Below, piece after piece: positions 15,910 to 25,394 of a DNA stretch of 64,000 nt (positions are counted from its first letter, which is position 1; every line of letters starts with the position of its first letter). The stretch comes from Phocicoccus schoeneichii (lineage in GTDB: Bacteria > Bacillota > Bacilli > Staphylococcales > Salinicoccaceae): NCBI RefSeq assembly GCF_014635565.1, contig NZ_BMDB01000002.1:229787-293786 (forward strand), in the 5' to 3' direction. Position numbers and translations under genes: made by a program. The notes below the pieces were generated by a model. That model saw only the letters and a list, made by a program, of their open reading frames with translations. It made no database searches and was not told the DNA's origin.

Positions 15910-17598
15910 ATGGCAATAATTGATTCAAATTTTAAGAGTTTAAAAAAATATTTTGCAGATGCACCTTACCATGTTCCAGAATATCAAAGAGGATATTCAT
16001 GGGATAAAGAGCAACTGGATGATTTATGGCAAGACTTTATTCATTTACAAGAAGAAGAGAAATTGGAGAAACACTTTCTTGGTCAGGTTGTTATACATAA
16101 TGATACCAAAGAAGATATCCGTAATATAATTGACGGTCAGCAAAGAACAAGTACAAGTATAATAGTTTTAGACGCTTTTAGAAGAAAATTTTATGAGCTT
16201 TCAAGTGAACAAAATACGGAAAGTTTAAATAATAAAATCAGGGATGTAATTGAAGAGATTATTGATGATTTTATTGGTAAGGAAACTTCAAGAAAAGATT
16301 CAACAAAGCTATTTTTAGGTGAAGCTGATAAAAAGTTTTTTAGAATATATATCCAAGAACCTATAGTGAGCAAGATTAAAGTTACCAAATCAAGTTTAAG
16401 TAACTCTGAAAAAAGAATCTTTGAAGCTAGTAATTTCTTCTTAGCAAAGTTAGAGGAACAAATTGAGGGTTTGTCGAGCAATGAAGAAAAGTATAATAAA
16501 CTTGATAAGTTGTATGAGAGCTTTATCAACTCAATGCAAGTTATGTATGTAGAAACAAATAATTTAAATGAAGCTTTTATAATTTTTGAAACTCTAAATG
16601 CCAGAGGTAAGTCTTTAGAAACATCGGACTTATTAAAGAACCTTATCTTCAGCAAGTCCGGTGATCAGATTGGTGAAAATAAAAATGACTGGAATAGAAT
16701 GCTAGATCAGTTAGGGAATTCTGATGCAACCAAATACATTAGAAGCTATTGGAATGCTAAGAAAAAGTTTGTTAGGAATTCAGGACTATACAAAGTTATT
16801 AGAGCAGAGATAAACTCTCAAAAAGCTGCTAATGACCTAGTATCGGATCTAGCTAAGTATGCAAGTTTATATTCTGCAATTGATAGACCAACTGAGTCTA
16901 CATATTATAGAAATCCAAAAATTAATGAGAAGCTAAATGACATCAATGATTTAAACGCTAAAACATATTATCCTATTATGCTAGCTCTAGAGCTCAAGGA
17001 CGCAAAAGAAGATGATGTCTTGAGAGTTCTGGATGCTATTGAAACACTAATTGTGAGAAACTTTGTAGTCTCAGGTAAAACAGCAAACTCATATGAAGTA
17101 AAATTTAGTAAAATTGCACAAGAATTTTATAATGGACAAATATCTTCGATACAAGAAATTTTAGAAGAATTGAGAAAAGAAATATTGTCAGATAGCGAAT
17201 TCCGAAATAACTTCGAAACGTTCTCAATAAAACAAAAACCTGCTGTTCGTTATCTATATAGAAAAATTGCAAATCACAATGAAAAGGAAATTCAAGTTAT
17301 TAGAGATAATAATAAAGTACACATCGAACATATAATGCCTGAAAAGAAAGGTGCATGGGAAATATCTGAAGAAGTACATGCAGAGTATGTAAACAGATTT
17401 GGAAATCTAACTTTATTAGGTGATGAATATAATAGATCGGCATCAAACTTGAGTTTTGATCGTAAAAAGGAAATATACAAAAAATCGAAAATTGGTATAA
17501 CCTACGAGTTAAGTAAGCAATCTAACTGGACAATTAACGATATTGCGAATCGACAAGAGTATCTTACTGATACAGCTCTAGAGATTTGGAAAAAATAA
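15910..17598 (+). CDS. DUF262 / DUF1524 HNH protein (GmrSD-like)
   Basis: A 562-residue protein. The N-terminal DUF262 domain shows PEYQRGYSWDKEQLDDLW (about residues 20-40) and the nucleotide-binding IIDGQQRTSTS (about 75-85). The C-terminal DUF1524 domain holds an HNH-type nuclease: HIEHIMPEKKG, then FGNLTLLGDEYNRSASN. This is the architecture of GmrS-GmrD fusions, NTP-dependent enzymes that cut modified phage DNA. ATG 15910 is chosen because AAGGAG lies at 15896-15901; a GTG at 15901 overlaps that site. Together with the helicase upstream it suggests a two-gene defence locus. Confidence 0.87.
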   Translation: MAIIDSNFKSLKKYFADAPYHVPEYQRGYSWDKEQLDDLWQDFIHLQEEEKLEKHFLGQVVIHNDTKEDIRNIIDGQQRTSTSIIVLDAFRRKFYELSSEQNTESLNNKIRDVIEEIIDDFIGKETSRKDSTKLFLGEADKKFFRIYIQEPIVSKIKVTKSSLSNSEKRIFEASNFFLAKLEEQIEGLSSNEEKYNKLDKLYESFINSMQVMYVETNNLNEAFIIFETLNARGKSLETSDLLKNLIFSKSGDQIGENKNDWNRMLDQLGNSDATKYIRSYWNAKKKFVRNSGLYKVIRAEINSQKAANDLVSDLAKYASLYSAIDRPTESTYYRNPKINEKLNDINDLNAKTYYPIMLALELKDAKEDDVLRVLDAIETLIVRNFVVSGKTANSYEVKFSKIAQEFYNGQISSIQEILEELRKEILSDSEFRNNFETFSIKQKPAVRYLYRKIANHNEKEIQVIRDNNKVHIEHIMPEKKGAWEISEEVHAEYVNRFGNLTLLGDEYNRSASNLSFDRKKEIYKKSKIGITYELSKQSNWTINDIANRQEYLTDTALEIWKK

Positions 17599-17711
17599 TT
17601 TTGTTTACCGGGTTTTTATCTTAAAAATCGAGCATAGCACAACATCACTTTCCTTTAATTCATCTCAATTCACCTCTATACTTAAATTAATAATGGTATA
17701 GGGGTGTTTTT

Positions 17712-19016
17712 ATGAGTGAACAATTTTTTAAGCAAGTTGTTTATGTAGATAAACTGACTAATGGTGTGCTTGATCCGAATGTACCTATGAAGTTTCACGT
17801 GAAGAACGGTGGAACAATCGTTGCAAATACTGCTCCTGGGTGTTGGGGTCCTATGATTACTCCTGAGTTAAAAGGGGGTCATGAAGTGACTCAGCCGGTT
17901 TTTGTAGAGGGCGCTGAGGTCGGGGATGCCATCGCCATCCGCATTAAGTCTATCGAAGTGACATCTGTTGCTACGACTTCTGGTACGGACGCACCTGTCG
18001 AGGGTCGATTCCACGGTGATCCTTTCGTCGCTGGGTATTGCGAAACGTGTGACACGGAAAACCCTAAAACGATCGTCGAAGGTACAGGAGATGATTCTGT
18101 TAAATGTGCCGCGTGTGGGAATTCTGTTACGCCTTTCCATTTAACTCACGGATACACAATGGTGTTTAATGACGATAAAACAGTCGGAATTACGGTGGAT
18201 GAGAAAGCAGTGAAGAAAATTACTGAAAATCCTAAGATGTACATGCATACTCCGGATGCGTCGATTCAAAACCCAGTTGTCTCGTTTGCAAAACACCAAA
18301 TTCCAAATGTTCCTGCGCGTGTCATTCCTTTTTTAGGACAGCTCGGCACAACGCCGTCTAAGGCTTTCCCTGATTCTCATAACGCAGGGGATTTCGGGCA
18401 GTTCTTAATTGATGCACCGCATGGTTTTGGAATGAGTGAAGCGGATCTTTCTCACCGTACTGATGGTCATATGGATATTAACCGAGTACGAGAGGGCGCA
18501 ATTTTAATTGCCCCTGTTAAGGTCGAAGGTGGCGGTGTCTACATGGGTGATATGCACGCAATGCAAGGGAATGGCGAGATTGCGGGCCATACAACAGACG
18601 TATCTGGTATTGTGCAACTCGAAGTATCTGTCATCAAAGATATAAATCTAGAAGGGCCAATTCTTTTACCAATCAATGAAGATCTACCCGCCGTTGCAAA
18701 GCCGTTCACTGGTAAAGAGTTAGAAGACGCGCGAACTTTAAGTGCAGAATGGGGTATGGAGGGTGCTGTTGAAGAAAGTTATCCGTTAAGTTTCATTGGA
18801 ACAGGTGCGAATTTGAACGCAGCAACAGATAATGGATTAGAACGTGCAGCTAAACTGTTAGAACTTTCTGTTGAAGAGATTAAAAACCGCGCAACAATAA
18901 CAGGATCCATCGACATCGGTCGAAATCCGGGCGTCGTCACAGTAACATTCCTCGTGCCAAAAATATTACTAGAAAAATTAAAAATCGGTAAGATTGTATC
19001 AGGGTTTTATGGGTAA
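17712..19016 (+). CDS. Acetamidase/formamidase family amidohydrolase
   Basis: A 434-residue cytosolic enzyme of the FmdA/AmdA family, which releases ammonia from short amides. Typical segments include GCWGPMITPELKGGHEV, HGFGMSEADLSHRTDGHMD, and GGVYMGDMHAMQGNGEIAGHTTD, the last containing the metal-site region. The length is close to the larger members of the family, and a Cys-containing insert (CETCDTE, CAACG at about 110-135) looks like a small zinc-binding loop. The ribosome site is AGGGGTG before ATG 17712. It is monocistronic and convergent with the LysR gene; a link to the neighbouring tricarboxylate genes is not evident. Confidence 0.88.
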   Translation: MSEQFFKQVVYVDKLTNGVLDPNVPMKFHVKNGGTIVANTAPGCWGPMITPELKGGHEVTQPVFVEGAEVGDAIAIRIKSIEVTSVATTSGTDAPVEGRFHGDPFVAGYCETCDTENPKTIVEGTGDDSVKCAACGNSVTPFHLTHGYTMVFNDDKTVGITVDEKAVKKITENPKMYMHTPDASIQNPVVSFAKHQIPNVPARVIPFLGQLGTTPSKAFPDSHNAGDFGQFLIDAPHGFGMSEADLSHRTDGHMDINRVREGAILIAPVKVEGGGVYMGDMHAMQGNGEIAGHTTDVSGIVQLEVSVIKDINLEGPILLPINEDLPAVAKPFTGKELEDARTLSAEWGMEGAVEESYPLSFIGTGANLNAATDNGLERAAKLLELSVEEIKNRATITGSIDIGRNPGVVTVTFLVPKILLEKLKIGKIVSGFYG

Positions 19017-19024
19017 AAATTTTT

Positions 19025-19056
19025 AAAGAGTAGATATCTTATCTACTCTTTTTTCA
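19025..19056. terminator. Bidirectional terminator
   Basis: AAAGAGTAGAT (19025-19035) pairs with ATCTACTCTTT (19041-19051), with T-run to the right and ATTTTT-type A/T tract to the left. It overlaps the stop region of the minus-strand LysR gene and ends the amidase gene. Confidence 0.85.
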
Positions 19057-19891
19057 TCATTTCTATAAATGCACGTACCGTGTTTAATTCTAAACTTTCT
19101 TTTTTATAATATACCCATGTTTTCCTATATACCTTTTCACCTTCTCTCTTTAGTGGAGATGTATATAGTCTAGAGTCTTTGATGCTCATCATAGGGACAA
19201 TCGTGATTCCAAGACCACGCTTTACCATCTCTATACTTGTGTCTATCCGGTCAACCTGCATGGTGATATTCATAGGTGTATTGTATGTTTCTAACCACCA
19301 TTTATCAATCGTTGATTTTAAATACGGATCTGTTTGATATTGAATATAGTTTTGTGATGGCAGTGCATCTAAATCAATTTTTTTTGTTGAAATTACCATC
19401 AATTCTTCTTTTGAAAGTAATATTTTTTCTCCTGTAGATTTTAAATCCCCTCTAATAAATGCAACGTGAATCGATTCGTCTTGGAGTTGTTCTAAAATAT
19501 TAGAACTCCAACCTGTAACAAGTGACACTTCTACATTCCTATGTGCATTCATAAAAGCACTCAATTTATCTGGAAGTTCATAATGTGCATAGTTACTAGA
19601 TGAACCTATACGTAGCGTACCGTATAATCCATTTTTCATATTATGAAGATGGTCTTTTAATGCTCTGTTTTTTATCTGCATTTCTCTCGCATAATGAACC
19701 AAATATTCTCCTTCAGGAGTAAACGTGATACCTTTGTTACCTCTATGTAAAATTTCGATATCGAATTCTTGTTCTAATTGTTTAATTCGGTAGGATAACG
19801 CGGGCTGAGATGTATACAGTTTTTTCGCAGCACGTGTAATATTCATTTCCTCATGTAAGACAGTCAACATGTTCCAGTCTTTTTCTTCCAT
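19043..19891 (-). CDS. LysR-family transcription regulator
   Basis: A 282-residue regulator with N-terminal winged HTH (about residues 1-60: MLTVLHEEMNITRAAKKLY, then SQPALSYRIKQLEQE) and a substrate-binding domain. It is divergent from the TcuA-like gene with a 112-bp spacer, the classical arrangement for LysR activation of an adjacent catabolic operon, so it probably senses a tricarboxylate or its product (TcuR-like role). The start is set by AGAGGTG shortly before the ATG. The spacer is very AT-rich (TATATATAATATATATA region at 19925-19942). Confidence 0.88.
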   Translation of the reverse strand: MEEKDWNMLTVLHEEMNITRAAKKLYTSQPALSYRIKQLEQEFDIEILHRGNKGITFTPEGEYLVHYAREMQIKNRALKDHLHNMKNGLYGTLRIGSSSNYAHYELPDKLSAFMNAHRNVEVSLVTGWSSNILEQLQDESIHVAFIRGDLKSTGEKILLSKEELMVISTKKIDLDALPSQNYIQYQTDPYLKSTIDKWWLETYNTPMNITMQVDRIDTSIEMVKRGLGITIVPMMSIKDSRLYTSPLKREGEKVYRKTWVYYKKESLELNTVRAFIEMMKKE

Positions 19892-20003
19892 AGTGCACCT
19901 CTGTCATAAAAATATTCTATTCATTTATATATAATATATATATTTTACTTATATCAATCAATGACATACGCTTAACATAACATATACAGAGGAGTGTATT
20001 TTG

Positions 20004-21473
20004 ATGAATACATATGATTTAGTAGTAGTGGGTACAGGTAATGCTGCATTGTCTGCAGCTGTTTCAGCAAGTGAAAACGGTGTTAAAGTTTTAATGGTAG
20101 AAAAAGCAAAAGAAGATAATCGTGGTGGGAACTCTTTCTTCACGGATGGGGCTATTCGCTTTGCATACGGTGATTTAGATGGTTATAAGAATGTTATTTC
20201 TAATATTACGGAGAATGATACTATCGAGTTACCAAATTATACAGCAGAGGATTTCTATGATGACATGATGCAAGTAACTAAAGGTAAATCAAAACCAGAA
20301 CTTGCGCGTCATCTTGTGAATAACTCCTACGACACAGTACAGTGGATGAAGTCACAAGGCGTTCGGTTTATCATGAACGAAAACCAGTACTTTGAAAAAG
20401 ATGGTGTCAAAACATTCTGGGGTGGATTGCCATCAAAAACAGACCGTAAAGGGATTGGTCTCGTCGAGGCACTATTTAAAAAAGCAGAAGAAAACGGAGT
20501 TGAAATTTGGTACGATTCACCCGCAGTACGCTTAAAAACTGATGGAGATAAAATTACAGGAATTATTGTGAATAAGTCCGGAACAGAAACAGAAGTAGAT
20601 TCTAAAGCCGTTATACTCGCATGCGGTGGATTCGAAGCAAATAAAGAGAAGCGTATTGAGAATCTAGGAAATGAATGGGCTGATGCAATCGTTCGTGGAA
20701 CAAAACATAATACAGGTGACGGAATTTCGATGGCGCTAGAAGTTGGTGCTGTTAAAGCGGGTCAATATGATGGATGTCATGCGCACACCACTGATTTTAA
20801 TGCACCTCGTTTTGGTGATTTTAATAAACCAGGTGATATTTATAAAAAATCATCGTATCCTCTTGGATTAATCGTTAATGTAGAAGGTGAGCGTTTTGTA
20901 GATGAGGGTGCAGATTTCAGAAACTACACGTATGCTAAATATGGAAAAGAAACACTGAAGCAGACAGGGCACAAAGCATTCCAAGTTTATGATAGTCAAG
21001 TGAGCCCACTCCTTAGAGTAGAGTATGAATTAGACGAAGCGACAAAATTCGAAGCAGATACGCTATCAGAACTTGCAGAAAAAATGGGTGTAAATAAGGA
21101 ACAATTCTTGAATACAATAGAGTCATATAACAATGCGGTCCAAGACGGTGATTATGATCCATCAATTAAGGATGGGAAATCAACTGTAGGCATTACACCA
21201 CCAAAATCTAACTGGGCATTAAAATTTGATAAAGCACCATTTTTTGCTTATCCAGTCACATGTGGAATTACATTTACTTTTGGTGGAGTGAAAGTCAATG
21301 ATAAGACAGAAGTATTAAATAAAGAAGATCAGCCAATAAAAGGGTTATATGCTGCTGGTGAAATGGTTGGGGAGTTATTTTATCATAACTATCCAGGTGG
21401 ATCAGGACTCATGTCTGGATCTGTATTTGGGAGGACAGCAGGGAATTCTGCAACACAATATATCAAACAATAG
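20004..21473 (+). CDS. tcuA: FAD-dependent tricarballylate dehydrogenase-like flavoprotein (TcuA-like)
   Basis: A 489-residue flavoprotein of the fumarate reductase/succinate dehydrogenase superfamily. The N-terminal dinucleotide-binding motif is VVVGTGNAALSAAVSASE, followed by EKAKEDNRGGNSFFTDGAIRF; the C-terminal FAD segment is YAAGEMVGELFYHNYPGGSGLMSG. The sequence pattern fits TcuA, which oxidises tricarballylate to cis-aconitate, and the neighbouring tricarboxylate transporter supports it. No TcuB electron-transfer partner is encoded nearby, so the electron acceptor is unclear. Alternatives are fumarate or urocanate reductase-like activities. ATG 20004 lies after GAGGAGTG. Confidence 0.75.
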   Translation: MNTYDLVVVGTGNAALSAAVSASENGVKVLMVEKAKEDNRGGNSFFTDGAIRFAYGDLDGYKNVISNITENDTIELPNYTAEDFYDDMMQVTKGKSKPELARHLVNNSYDTVQWMKSQGVRFIMNENQYFEKDGVKTFWGGLPSKTDRKGIGLVEALFKKAEENGVEIWYDSPAVRLKTDGDKITGIIVNKSGTETEVDSKAVILACGGFEANKEKRIENLGNEWADAIVRGTKHNTGDGISMALEVGAVKAGQYDGCHAHTTDFNAPRFGDFNKPGDIYKKSSYPLGLIVNVEGERFVDEGADFRNYTYAKYGKETLKQTGHKAFQVYDSQVSPLLRVEYELDEATKFEADTLSELAEKMGVNKEQFLNTIESYNNAVQDGDYDPSIKDGKSTVGITPPKSNWALKFDKAPFFAYPVTCGITFTFGGVKVNDKTEVLNKEDQPIKGLYAAGEMVGELFYHNYPGGSGLMSGSVFGRTAGNSATQYIKQ

Positions 21474-21476
21474 AAT

Positions 21477-21503
21477 GGTCATCCTCTCGGATGACCTTTT
21501 TTA
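21477..21503 (+). terminator. Terminator after the TcuA-like gene
   Basis: GGTCATCC (21477-21484) pairs with GGATGACC (21489-21496), followed by TTTTTTAT. It separates the flavoprotein gene from the two-component genes. Confidence 0.85.
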
Positions 21504-21552
21504 TGTCTTTAAACTGATATAATGAAATAAATGTACACATAGGAGTCACGAT

Positions 21553-23154
21553 ATGCGGAGATTTTTAGATGTAGACTTAGAAACTAAAATAAATGGCATA
21601 TTACTTGGATTTATTAGTTTAATTATACTGTCTTTATCTGCATTTTATTTATACCATTCGAGTACAGAGTATGTGGATAATGCAGAACGGATTACTTTGC
21701 AGTCTTCAAAGACTATATCATTTCTGCCAGGTATTTCCAGTAAGAATAATCTCATAGATACTGAAAGTATTGGCGTACATATGAACCAGTATGTTTATGA
21801 CAACGACATAGACTTTATTGTGATACAAGATACAACCGGGAAGTATGTCTATCATCCAGATGTAAGTAAAATAGATGAACATGGGCCAATTAATCATGCA
21901 ATGCGTGCACGTATTTTTGGTGCGTACTATGTAGAAGAGAGCACGTTTGATGAAAGAGATGCATTTATTGCCTATGCTCCCATCTACTCAGGAACTGATG
22001 TGCGGGAAATAGTTGGAATGGTCCAGGTGGGCTATTATAAAAGTAAGATTTATTCTGAAATTTATGAAACACTTGTTCAACTCTTACTTATTATTATTGT
22101 ATTTATTTTAGTCAGTGTGTTTATAAGTCGTTGGTTTGCAAATTACATAAAATCAGAAACACTTGGTTATGAACCAAAAGAAATAACAACGATATTAAGA
22201 AATAGAGAAAATATATTCTCAGCTTTAAATGAAGGAATTATCTCCACGAATATAGATGGAAAAATTGAGTATAGTAATAAGGCTGCAAAAAAATTCTTAA
22301 ATATTAGTCGAATGGAAACGGATCGTACGATTCAATCCTATCTACATGACAGAGCAATTGATGAAATAAAGAATAAAACGTTAAAAACGGATGTTCAATA
22401 TTTTGAAACGAGCTATGGTGAAAAAGAGTTTATCGTTATCGTAAACAGACTATTTGAGAAAGCTGAACTAAAAGGTTTTGTATTCATCTTTAGAGATATG
22501 ACTGAAAAAGTCGAATTAACCAATAAACTTCAAATTGTAGAGTCTTTATTTGATGACTTACGCGCACAAAGTCATGAGTATAAAAATAAATTACATCTAA
22601 TTTCTGGTTTACTTGAGATGAAGAAATATCAACACATTAGAGACGTTCTAACGGTAGAGATGCAAGGAATCGATAATTATCATAGAAATCTTTTAGATAT
22701 TGATGAAGATAAAATTAAGGCACTTATTCTTGCGAAAATGAACAGTGCAAGCGAGAAGAGAGTTGTACTCACGGTTCAAGAGGGCAGTCACATGTTCCGA
22801 GTGAAAAGCCAGAGATTCTTAAATGCATTATTAACGATTATTAGTAATCTTCTTGATAATGCCATTGATGAAGTGGCCTCACTTCCAGTAAAAGAAGTTA
22901 TTTTTTATATTGGATATTATGATGATTGGCTTGAAATCATGGTGCAAGACTCAGGAAACCGTGTGATTGATACAGAAAAAATATTTGAAAAAGGCTATTC
23001 GACAAAATCAGAAGGTATTAACAGAGGGTATGGTTTATATAATGTGAAAACAAGTGTGGATGTAATAAACGGCTTTATTGATGTGCTATCTACAGATGAA
23101 AAAACAATATTCACTGTTGAAATACCGATATATAGAAAGAGTGAAAGTAATTGA
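21553..23154 (+). CDS. CitA/DcuS-family sensor histidine kinase
   Basis: A 533-residue membrane kinase. One membrane helix (about 13-34) and a second (about 174-195) enclose an extracytoplasmic PAS/Cache sensor of ~140 residues, as in CitA and DcuS. A cytosolic PAS domain (about 215-320) is followed by the SpoOB-type dimerisation segment, in which RAQSHEYKNKLHLISGLLEM holds the phosphorylated His, and a HATPase domain with NLLDNAIDEV and GYGLYNVK. This family senses citrate or C4-dicarboxylates outside the cell. It lies before its response regulator (4-base overlap) and a tricarboxylate transporter, so citrate, tricarballylate or a relative is the likely signal. Confidence 0.9.
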   Translation: MRRFLDVDLETKINGILLGFISLIILSLSAFYLYHSSTEYVDNAERITLQSSKTISFLPGISSKNNLIDTESIGVHMNQYVYDNDIDFIVIQDTTGKYVYHPDVSKIDEHGPINHAMRARIFGAYYVEESTFDERDAFIAYAPIYSGTDVREIVGMVQVGYYKSKIYSEIYETLVQLLLIIIVFILVSVFISRWFANYIKSETLGYEPKEITTILRNRENIFSALNEGIISTNIDGKIEYSNKAAKKFLNISRMETDRTIQSYLHDRAIDEIKNKTLKTDVQYFETSYGEKEFIVIVNRLFEKAELKGFVFIFRDMTEKVELTNKLQIVESLFDDLRAQSHEYKNKLHLISGLLEMKKYQHIRDVLTVEMQGIDNYHRNLLDIDEDKIKALILAKMNSASEKRVVLTVQEGSHMFRVKSQRFLNALLTIISNLLDNAIDEVASLPVKEVIFYIGYYDDWLEIMVQDSGNRVIDTEKIFEKGYSTKSEGINRGYGLYNVKTSVDVINGFIDVLSTDEKTIFTVEIPIYRKSESN

Positions 23155-23810
23155 ACATTTTAATTGTAGAAGATGATTTTAGAATTGGTGAAATGTACAA
23201 AGAATTTTTAAAAGCAGAAACAGAAGCTAAGAAAATTGAATGTGTGATTAATGCAAAAGAAGCCTTGGAATATTTATCGGCAAATGAAGTGGATATCGTG
23301 ATTATTGATATTTATTTACCAGATATGATGGGAGATACACTTGCTGAAGAAATACTGAAAAAGTACCCATTTATAAACTTCATTTGCATAAGTGCCAACC
23401 AAGACGCACAGATTATAAAGGATTTAATTAATCTTGGTGTGTTACATTACTTGATTAAACCAGTTAAACTCGACACTTTAGGTGAGATAGTGAATAGATT
23501 TATAAATATGAATAACGCTCTCTCTACGGAGAAAGAGTTAGAGCAATCGGAAATCGATCAATATTTCACAGTCAAGAAAACGATAGAGAATACAGATTTA
23601 CCTAAAGGAATCGATCCAGTCTCTCTTGAAAAGATTCGAAATGCATTTGAAATTAAAGAAGAATGGGTATCATCTGAACTCGGACAAACACTCGGGACTT
23701 CAAGAACAACTGTGAGAAGGTATCTCGAGTACTTGCGAGAGATTGGTTACTTAAAAGTTACTCAAGAATTTGGTGATAAAGGACGACCTGAAAAAATATA
23801 TAAAAAGTAA
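23151..23810 (+). CDS. CitB/DcuR-family response regulator
   Basis: A 219-residue regulator. The receiver domain carries the acidic pocket (VEDDFRIGE), the phosphorylated Asp in VIIDIYLPDMMGD (about residue 55), and the Lys in YLIKPVKLD. The C-terminal part contains a HTH (SELGQTLGTSRTTVRRYLEYL). It starts with TTG overlapping the kinase stop (ATTGA), so translation is coupled. By family and position it should activate the tctC-tctB-tctA operon that begins 130 bases downstream. Confidence 0.9.
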   Translation: MNILIVEDDFRIGEMYKEFLKAETEAKKIECVINAKEALEYLSANEVDIVIIDIYLPDMMGDTLAEEILKKYPFINFICISANQDAQIIKDLINLGVLHYLIKPVKLDTLGEIVNRFINMNNALSTEKELEQSEIDQYFTVKKTIENTDLPKGIDPVSLEKIRNAFEIKEEWVSSELGQTLGTSRTTVRRYLEYLREIGYLKVTQEFGDKGRPEKIYKK

Positions 23811-23816
23811 GTCCGT

Positions 23817-23856
23817 GAACTTTATGTTCTTTAATGACATAAAGTTCTTTATATTT
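23817..23856 (+). terminator. Terminator after the two-component genes
   Basis: GAACTTTATGT (23817-23827) pairs with ACATAAAGTTC (23837-23847), followed by TTTATATTTTT. Confidence 0.85.
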
Positions 23857-23863
23857 TTAATTT

Positions 23864-23877
23864 TGATAGCGTTTACA
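23864..23877 (+). promoter_or_regulatory. Candidate CcpA binding site (cre) before the tct operon
   Basis: TGATAGCGTTTACA fits the cre consensus TGWAANCGNTNWCA at every fixed position but one. It lies about 66 bases before tctC and just after the preceding terminator, a position suited to carbon catabolite repression of the transporter genes. Confidence 0.65.
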
Positions 23878-23942
23878 ACAGATAACGAATTAATTTAACA
23901 TGGACTTAATCAAAAGAAAGCGAATTCAAGGAGGAAACACAT

Positions 23943-24914
23943 ATGAAAATCAAATTTAAATGGATGGCACTTGCAATGCTTTTAGCAACATTCATTATCA
24001 GTGGATGTAGTAGTAGTGGAGATGCAGAGTATCCATCCAAAAATATTGAGATTATTGCACCAGCAACACCAGGCGGTGGTTGGGATGCAACTGCACGAGC
24101 GATTCAAAACGTATTAGATAAAGAAGGTATTGTCGAACAAAACATGAATGTAGTTAACAAGCCAGGTGGCGGTGGAGAAGTTGGGTGGCAATATCTAAAA
24201 GGTAAAGATGCACATGATATTTCAGTTAACTCTAGCCTTGTAATTGCCAATAACTTACTTGGACAAAGTGAACTCACATATGAAGATTTCACACCTCTTG
24301 CAATCCTTGCAACAGAGTGGATTTCAATTGCGGTACCTGAGAAATCAGATATCGAAGATGGTATTGACTTACTAGACAGACTTAAAGAAGATCCAGCATC
24401 ACTTACGATTGCAGTTGGTCCAGCACTTGGTAATAACGACCACTTATCATTTGTACGAGTAGCAGAAGAGTACGGTGTAGATGTATCAAAACTTCGTTTC
24501 CTTGTATATGAAAGTGGCGGAGATGTTTTAACAGCCTTACTTGGAGGTCACGTTGATCTTGCAACATTCTCACTTTCAGAATCACTAGAACAAAATGAAG
24601 CGGGTAATATTCGCGTTCTAGCAACTACAGCAGATGAGACAATTGATGGTATTCCATCATGGCAAGACCAAGGTATAGACTTTACTTTCCCACATTGGAG
24701 AGGTTTAATGGGCCCGCCTGATATGACTGAAGAAGAAATAGCATATTGGGATAATGCTCTATCAGAAATGGTTGAAACTGAAGGTTGGAAAAATGTGTTA
24801 GAAAACAACGGATGGGACAACTATTACATGAACAGCAAAGAAACAAAAGCATTCTTAGATGAACAAAATGAAATGTACAAAGAACTGATCGATAAAGCAG
24901 GACTCGGAAATTAA
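23943..24914 (+). CDS. tctC: TctC-family tricarboxylate-binding lipoprotein
   Basis: A 323-residue lipoprotein with signal peptide and lipobox (ISGC, Cys near residue 22). The binding-protein pattern of the TctC family is clear: IEIIAPATPGGGWDATARAIQ at the N-terminus, VVNKPGGGGEVGWQYL, and VYESGGDVLTALLGGHVDLA in the second lobe. It captures tri- or dicarboxylates for the TctB-TctA carrier encoded next. The ribosome site AAGGAGGA precedes the ATG. It is the first gene of an operon ending with the lyase at 27810. Confidence 0.9.
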   Translation: MKIKFKWMALAMLLATFIISGCSSSGDAEYPSKNIEIIAPATPGGGWDATARAIQNVLDKEGIVEQNMNVVNKPGGGGEVGWQYLKGKDAHDISVNSSLVIANNLLGQSELTYEDFTPLAILATEWISIAVPEKSDIEDGIDLLDRLKEDPASLTIAVGPALGNNDHLSFVRVAEEYGVDVSKLRFLVYESGGDVLTALLGGHVDLATFSLSESLEQNEAGNIRVLATTADETIDGIPSWQDQGIDFTFPHWRGLMGPPDMTEEEIAYWDNALSEMVETEGWKNVLENNGWDNYYMNSKETKAFLDEQNEMYKELIDKAGLGN

Positions 24915-24941
24915 AAATCGATCTAAGTAGGTGAAGAGTAA

Positions 24942-25382
24942 ATGAGGTTTATAATTCCTGGAGCTACAATTTTAATATCAATTGTGTATCTATTTTTAAC
25001 ATATAATCTCCCACAAGCTCATGTGGGAGATCCAGATGCAGCACAGAAATATCCATTATTAATTGGATATGCATTACTTGTTTTATCTGTTTTGTATCTC
25101 ATTTCAGAACTGAAAAATGAAGAAAAAGTGAGAGAGGCATTCAGAATTTTTTCTGATAAAGAACTCACAATTAAAGTCATTGTTGTGCTAGCTCTATGTC
25201 TCGTGTACACATATATGTTTGAGCCACTTGGATTCTTGATTTCAACAATCATATTCTTGGGTGCATTATTGTTCTTAATTAATGGCGTAAAAAAATGGCT
25301 ATTAAACATAATCATTGCTTTAGTATTCTCATTTGCAACTTGGTATGCATTTGCGGAATTACTGCAAGTGAGTTTACCGTAA
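24942..25382 (+). CDS. tctB: TctB-family small membrane subunit of the tricarboxylate transporter
   Basis: A 146-residue membrane protein with four hydrophobic segments (about residues 3-22, 45-62, 82-100 and 105-140 as a split pair). Length, topology and place between tctC and tctA identify it as the small TctB subunit. Sequence of TctB is poorly conserved, so the call rests mainly on context. Confidence 0.87.
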   Translation: MRFIIPGATILISIVYLFLTYNLPQAHVGDPDAAQKYPLLIGYALLVLSVLYLISELKNEEKVREAFRIFSDKELTIKVIVVLALCLVYTYMFEPLGFLISTIIFLGALLFLINGVKKWLLNIIIALVFSFATWYAFAELLQVSLP

Positions 25383-25394
25383 AGGAGGATTACG

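Noticed and set aside
17712..19016. Acetamidase as part of the tricarboxylate island
   Set aside because: It is convergent with the LysR gene, has its own terminator, and amide hydrolysis has no clear place in the route.
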